A DNA stretch of 64,000 bases from Macrostomum hystrix. Lineage: Eukaryota; Platyhelminthes; Macrostomidae. Below the pieces are notes generated by a model that worked only from the letters and a program-made list of their open reading frames with translations, did no database searches and had not been told where the DNA came from. Location: NCBI GenBank assembly GCA_950097015.1, contig CATNEN010000001.1:22311501-22375500 (forward strand), given 5' to 3'. A program made the translations under genes and the position numbers. This document shows, piece by piece, positions 60,190 through 64,000 of this stretch. Position 1 is the first letter of the stretch; the number at the start of each line of letters is the position of its first letter.

Positions 60190-60730
60190 GCTCGGAGATC
60201 AACTAGTCCTGATTAGGTTTCGGAGCTGTTGAAAGGTGTCGCGGAGGAGAAGACAGTCACTGACGCGGCGTAGGCAGAGGATCGGGCGAGAGATTCCGAA
60301 TCTCTGATGATCATCTCATCAGATATAAGCTTGAAAGGAGGGGAAGGCGGACCAGACGGGGGGAGATTGGGTTCTGGGGGTTGGGGGTGGAAACCGCGGG
60401 CCACAGACACCGGCCGCCGGCCGACTCCCATTGGCTGCCGCGGCGGCAACCCCACTCGCGGTGTCCGTCATAGCCGCCATATTTCAAATGCACAGTTTGG
60501 AGCCTCGAAAATTTAACACAGTGAAGGGTGGTGGGTTCGAAGCCCACTGCCCCACGTTTCTATTGGCGTCTATTTCAGTCTGCCAGTTTAGCCCACTGCT
60601 CATTTTTGGCTCATTTTTATTCAAAATGGAGAACTTCCACTTTTAAGATTTTCAAATATTATTCATTGGACCTCAATCCGCCACTTCAAAATTTTATACT
60701 GCCCCTTCTACCTCTTTTTCTGCCCCTTGT
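60190..60730. other. GC-rich upstream region of the GATA gene
   Basis: 60340-60480 is CpG-rich (CGGCCGCCGGCCGACTCCC, GCCGCGGCGGCAACC) and may be the promoter. At 60527-60552 GTGGGTTCGAAGCCCAC folds like a tRNA T arm, but no complete tRNA or SINE could be drawn around it. Confidence 0.4.
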
Positions 60731-60734
60731 CAAC

Positions 60735-61050
60735 AGTCGCTTTCGCATCATCCGCCCCCTCTTTCGCTTCATCCGACCCCTCTTTCGCATCATACGCCCC
60801 CCTCTTTCGCATCATCCGCCCCCTCTTTCGCATCATCCGCCCCCCTCTTTCGCATCATCCGCCCCCTCTTTCGCATCATCCGCGCCCTCTTTCGCATCCT
60901 CCGCCGCCTCTTTCGCATCATCCGCCCCCTCTTTCGCATCATCCGCCCCCCTCTTTCGCATCATCCGCGCTCTCTTTCGCATCATCCGCCCTCTCTTTCG
61001 CATCATCCGCCCCCTCTTTCGGATCATCCGCCCCCTCTTTCGGATGATCC
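60735..61050. repeat. ~20-bp minisatellite upstream of GATA
   Basis: About 15 copies of CTCTTTCGCATCATCCGCCC with one-base length variation, so the reading frame drifts between copies. It is CpG-bearing, unlike most other arrays here. Confidence 0.94.
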
Positions 61051-61059
61051 GCCCCTGAA

Positions 61060-61675
61060 ATTCCGTCTCCCTCTTGAGTTCACCCGCATTTCATTAATGT
61101 CAGTCATGCTTTTGAGTTTTAAATAAAAAACTGAGTTTTCATTTGCCACATTGTTGCAATGCTTAAAATTAACAATTAGCCTATTGTTTAAAAATCAGTC
61201 TTAGACACACCGGTGCACACAAATGGTGGAGTAAAATTTCTGAATACATTCTTAGCCAGATAATATGTGGCCCATATAAAGGCCTATAGAAGGAGATAGC
61301 TCATTTAAGATTCAACTTGTAATAGGATGTTACACGGAGTCTGGGCTCCCGCTTTCTATTGTTGTCAACGCAAATTTCATGTGCTGTTCAAAATAAAACA
61401 CCGTCTTTCTTTGTACGCGGCTATATAGCACAGCCTTATATAGTTGCCATGGTCACTTATTGTCTATGGGCCGAGAAGTGTCAGGTTAAAGGAGTGTCTG
61501 CCGCACATTCAGAAGAAGGATCAGGTGCATTCACGGCCATCTTTCATTTCAAAAGATGGTATCAAATATTCTTTTAACATTCGATTTGAAACCCCGAGTA
61601 GATGCGTTCAAAATCAGAACTAACTGAATACGAGTAAGTAAAGAGAAAATCACTTTAATTTGAACAAATCCCCAT
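61060..61675. other. AT-rich spacer
   Basis: No gene, exon or known element recognised between the 60.7-kb array and the hAT-like terminus. Confidence 0.4.
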
Positions 61676-61678
61676 TGT

Positions 61679-61765
61679 CAGGGGTCGGCAAACTTATTAG
61701 CTAGCGGGCCAAAGAGAGAATCTAAAAGAGGATAGCGCGCCGCATTGACTGCAGAAATATGAGTT
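61679..61765 (+). mobile_element. hAT-like terminal sequence before the 16-bp array
   Basis: Starts CAGGGGTCGGCAAACTTATT and continues AGCGGGCC, closely matching the inverted start at 44573. The 16-bp array begins right after it. The expected opposite terminus past 62040 was not found, so the element is incomplete or the array replaced it. Confidence 0.5.
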
Positions 61766-61767
61766 AG

Positions 61768-62038
61768 AGGAGAGATGAAACACGGGAGAGATGAGACACG
61801 GGAGAGATGAGACACGGGAGAGATGAGACACGGGAGAGATGAGACACGGGAGAGATGAGACACGGGAGAGATGAGACACAGGAGAGATGAGACACGGGAG
61901 AGATGAGACACGGGAGAGATGAGACACGGGAGAGATGAGACACGGGAGAGATGAGACACGGGAGAGATGAGACACGGGAGAGATGAGACACGGGAGAGAT
62001 GAGACACGGGAGAGATGAGACACGGGAGAGATGAGACA
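61768..62038. repeat. 16-bp minisatellite, third locus
   Basis: About 17 copies of CACGGGAGAGATGAGA, nearly identical to the unit at 43.9 kb and the reverse complement of that at 5.4 kb. Confidence 0.97.
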
Positions 62039-62044
62039 CAATGC

Positions 62045-63525
62045 CCATGCCCAATGACGTTAAACCATGATCTCGAAGTCAAATGGTTAAAGGAGTCAAT
62101 TTTTTTAAGCAAACACATAAAACACGAGGATATATTTATGCATAACACTGACACCAGATCCGTGCAATGGCTAAATTTATATTTGCTTGCGAGTCGGACT
62201 CGAGTGTCCAAAAATATAAATCATGCTTTCAAGTAAACAATACGAGACAAACCAAATAATAATAAAATAAATGCAAAATAGTTAATACGTGACTTTTGAA
62301 CACAGTCTAGAGCAGGGTTTGGCCCATAGACATTATGGGCCTAGACAGCGGTCTATGGGATTCAGCTCCCCGTTGGGAGCCTGGAAGGCCCCCCTAAGGG
62401 CGGACTTGGCCCAACACAGCCTAAACAGGAGGATGGGGAGTTGGATGGGATAGCGATCTCTGCGCGGACTCCCAACTGGGCGCGCCTAGGAGAATTTCGA
62501 CAGTTTCATGTAAACACAAAATCTTTAACTTCAGCATATTTGCCGTGCCAGGAAGCCGACTGCCCCCCATTCAACCCGCTGAAGACATTCAATGATTTGG
62601 AACTAGCGACATTCTTTTCTAAATAGAAATATTTCAGAAATTTTGAAACACTCTTCAAATCGTGCGCCTTCTCCTAAGTTGGCCTCTATTAAATTACTAA
62701 GAGCTGCTCTCTGCCTACTTTCAATCTTCATTGGTGGCATTCTGAAGTCTACTCCATCCACATGTGACTTGAAATGGGAGATTTCTGACTGCTACCACAC
62801 TCTGTATTACTCCCCTCTCTACCTCCCTCTCCCCTTTCTCTCCCTCTCTCCCTGTCTCTAATTAGTTCCAAAAATGTACTACCTGGACCAATATGATATA
62901 TAGGCATGGCTGCCGCATTGATGCGTGAATTATCTTAATCCTCCTAATCATTATCTAAGCTCTGAATTCGTCGATTGAAATTTTTATAGGAAGCTAATTT
63001 TCTCAGGAGTTAGTGACCACAAGAATAAGTTTGGCATTTTCAAAATTGCACAAAAACGAGCATTAGAATGTCAGAAAGTTATCTCCAACTGTGCTATTCA
63101 CAGAATTGCAGATAATCAAGATTAGATAGCGGACTCGGCCTCCTAATCTTCTGCATGCTCCGAGCTCTGTCCTACAAAAGGTCAAAGCAGATAAAAAATG
63201 ATTAGTTTAAATATCTGCGGGAGGCATTTGACAACCACGCAACAGGGGGTGTATGCGGAGGGGGGTGCTGTGGCGGTTGGCTTGACATCCCATTGTCACC
63301 TGTTCACAGCACATTGGTAATGGGATCTTTGTTGTGCAAATTTAAAAAAGGCACACTAAAGCTAAACAAAAGACCTCTACAGGCTTAACACTTTACCTTG
63401 TCTATGTATATTGGCGTGTATGTCTATTGTGCAACAGGCCAAGAATTGCATGACCACTTCATTCTGGTTTTGTGTTCCACTCGAACCGCAAACTCCGCTG
63501 TTGCGCTTGCTTTGATAAATAATTA
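62045..63525. other. spacer, no gene recognised
   Basis: Short ORFs at 62441-62626 and 62643-62861 have no domain or splice support. A small palindrome, GGCCCATAGACATTATGGGCC, occurs near 62321 in two halves around ACAT. Confidence 0.4.
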
Positions 63526-63529
63526 TTGT

Positions 63530-64000
63530 TGTCTGTCTCTGGCTGCCGTCTCTCTCTCTGTCTGTCTTTGGCTGCCGTCTCTCTCTCTGTCTGTCTGTCT
63601 CTGGCTGCCGTCTCTCTCTCTGTCTGTCTCTGGCTGCCGTCTCTCTCTCTGTCTGTCTTTGGCTGCCGTCTCTCTCTCTGTCTGTCTGTCTCTGGCTGCC
63701 GTCTCTCTCTCTCTGTCTGTCTCTGGCTGCCGTCTCTCTCTCTCTGTCTGTCTCTGGCTGCCGTCTCTCTCTGTCTGTCTGTCTCTGGCTGCCGTCTCTC
63801 TCTGTCTGTCTGTCTCTGGCTGCCGTCTCTCTCTGTCTGTCTGTCTCTGGCTGCCGTCTCTCTCTCTCTGTCTGTCTCTGGCTGCCGTCTCTCTCTGTCT
63901 GTCTGTCTCTGGCTGCCGTCTCTCTCTCTCTGTCTGTCTCTGGCTGCCGTCTCTCTCTCTGTCTGTCTGTCTCTGGCTGCCGTCTCTCTCTGTCTGTCTG
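63530..64000. repeat. CTCT-rich minisatellite running off the window
   Basis: About 13-14 units of roughly 31-37 bp, each with CTGGCTGCCGTCTCTCTC followed by a variable number of TCTG/TC steps. The true right end lies beyond this window. Confidence 0.95.

Noticed and set aside
60527-60552. tRNA T-arm-like hairpin
   Set aside because: Only the T arm fits; no D arm, anticodon arm or acceptor stem could be placed around it.
62441-62861. Two short plus-strand ORFs
   Set aside because: No recognisable domain and no exon borders.

Overview
The window is nuclear DNA of an invertebrate animal. The genes have GT-AG introns, the exons are GC-rich, and the introns and spacers are AT-rich. All five genes I can support belong to animal families. 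The phylum cannot be fixed from the sequence: a flatworm or another repeat-rich lophotrochozoan fits, but that is a guess.

Five protein-coding genes are supported, four of them on the minus strand. (1) 9258-4802, nine exons, about 578 aa: a TMEM145-type seven-transmembrane protein. (2) 13799-10433, four exons, about 495 aa: an FBXO15-like F-box protein. (3) 15622-16725, plus strand, intronless, 367 aa: a divergent PP1-type Ser/Thr phosphatase. (4) 42531-21933, eight exons, about 928 aa: a MAP7/ensconsin-type microtubule-associated protein. (5) 59976-50009, four coding exons, about 615 aa: a two-finger GATA transcription factor of the GATA1/2/3 class. I rebuilt the exon structures by hand from splice sites, reading-frame phase and family resemblance. 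The joins are phase-consistent throughout. The genes look functionally unrelated; there is no pathway cluster here.

The striking feature is tandem repetition. About 30 separate minisatellite arrays (units 12-28 bp, most often 20-22 bp, plus one of about 60 bp) fill roughly a third of the window by hand count. They sit in introns and spacers. All seven MAP7 introns carry at least one array, each with its own unit, and arrays also lie in TMEM145, FBXO15 and GATA introns, sometimes within 10-30 bp of a splice site. One FBXO15 intron is about 90% a single 20-bp array. Many long ORFs in the window are only these arrays read through. A few unit families recur at distant loci: a 16-bp unit at three sites, a CTTCTCCCCCTTCAGTCTGT family at three, and a TCTAACAG-core family at three.

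Dispersed elements include a tRNA-headed SINE family (four copies, one split by a 1-kb array), hAT-like terminal sequences beside two of the 16-bp arrays, and a decayed non-LTR retrotransposon at 2.7-3.7 kb.

Layout: 0-2.7 kb AT-rich spacer; 2.7-3.7 kb retroelement remnant; 4.8-9.3 kb TMEM145; 10.4-13.8 kb FBXO15-like; 15.6-16.7 kb PP1-like; 16.9-21.1 kb two large arrays; 21.9-42.5 kb MAP7; 43-49.4 kb arrays, AT-rich spacer and a SINE; 50.0-60.2 kb GATA; 60.7-64 kb arrays and spacer, the last array running off the end.
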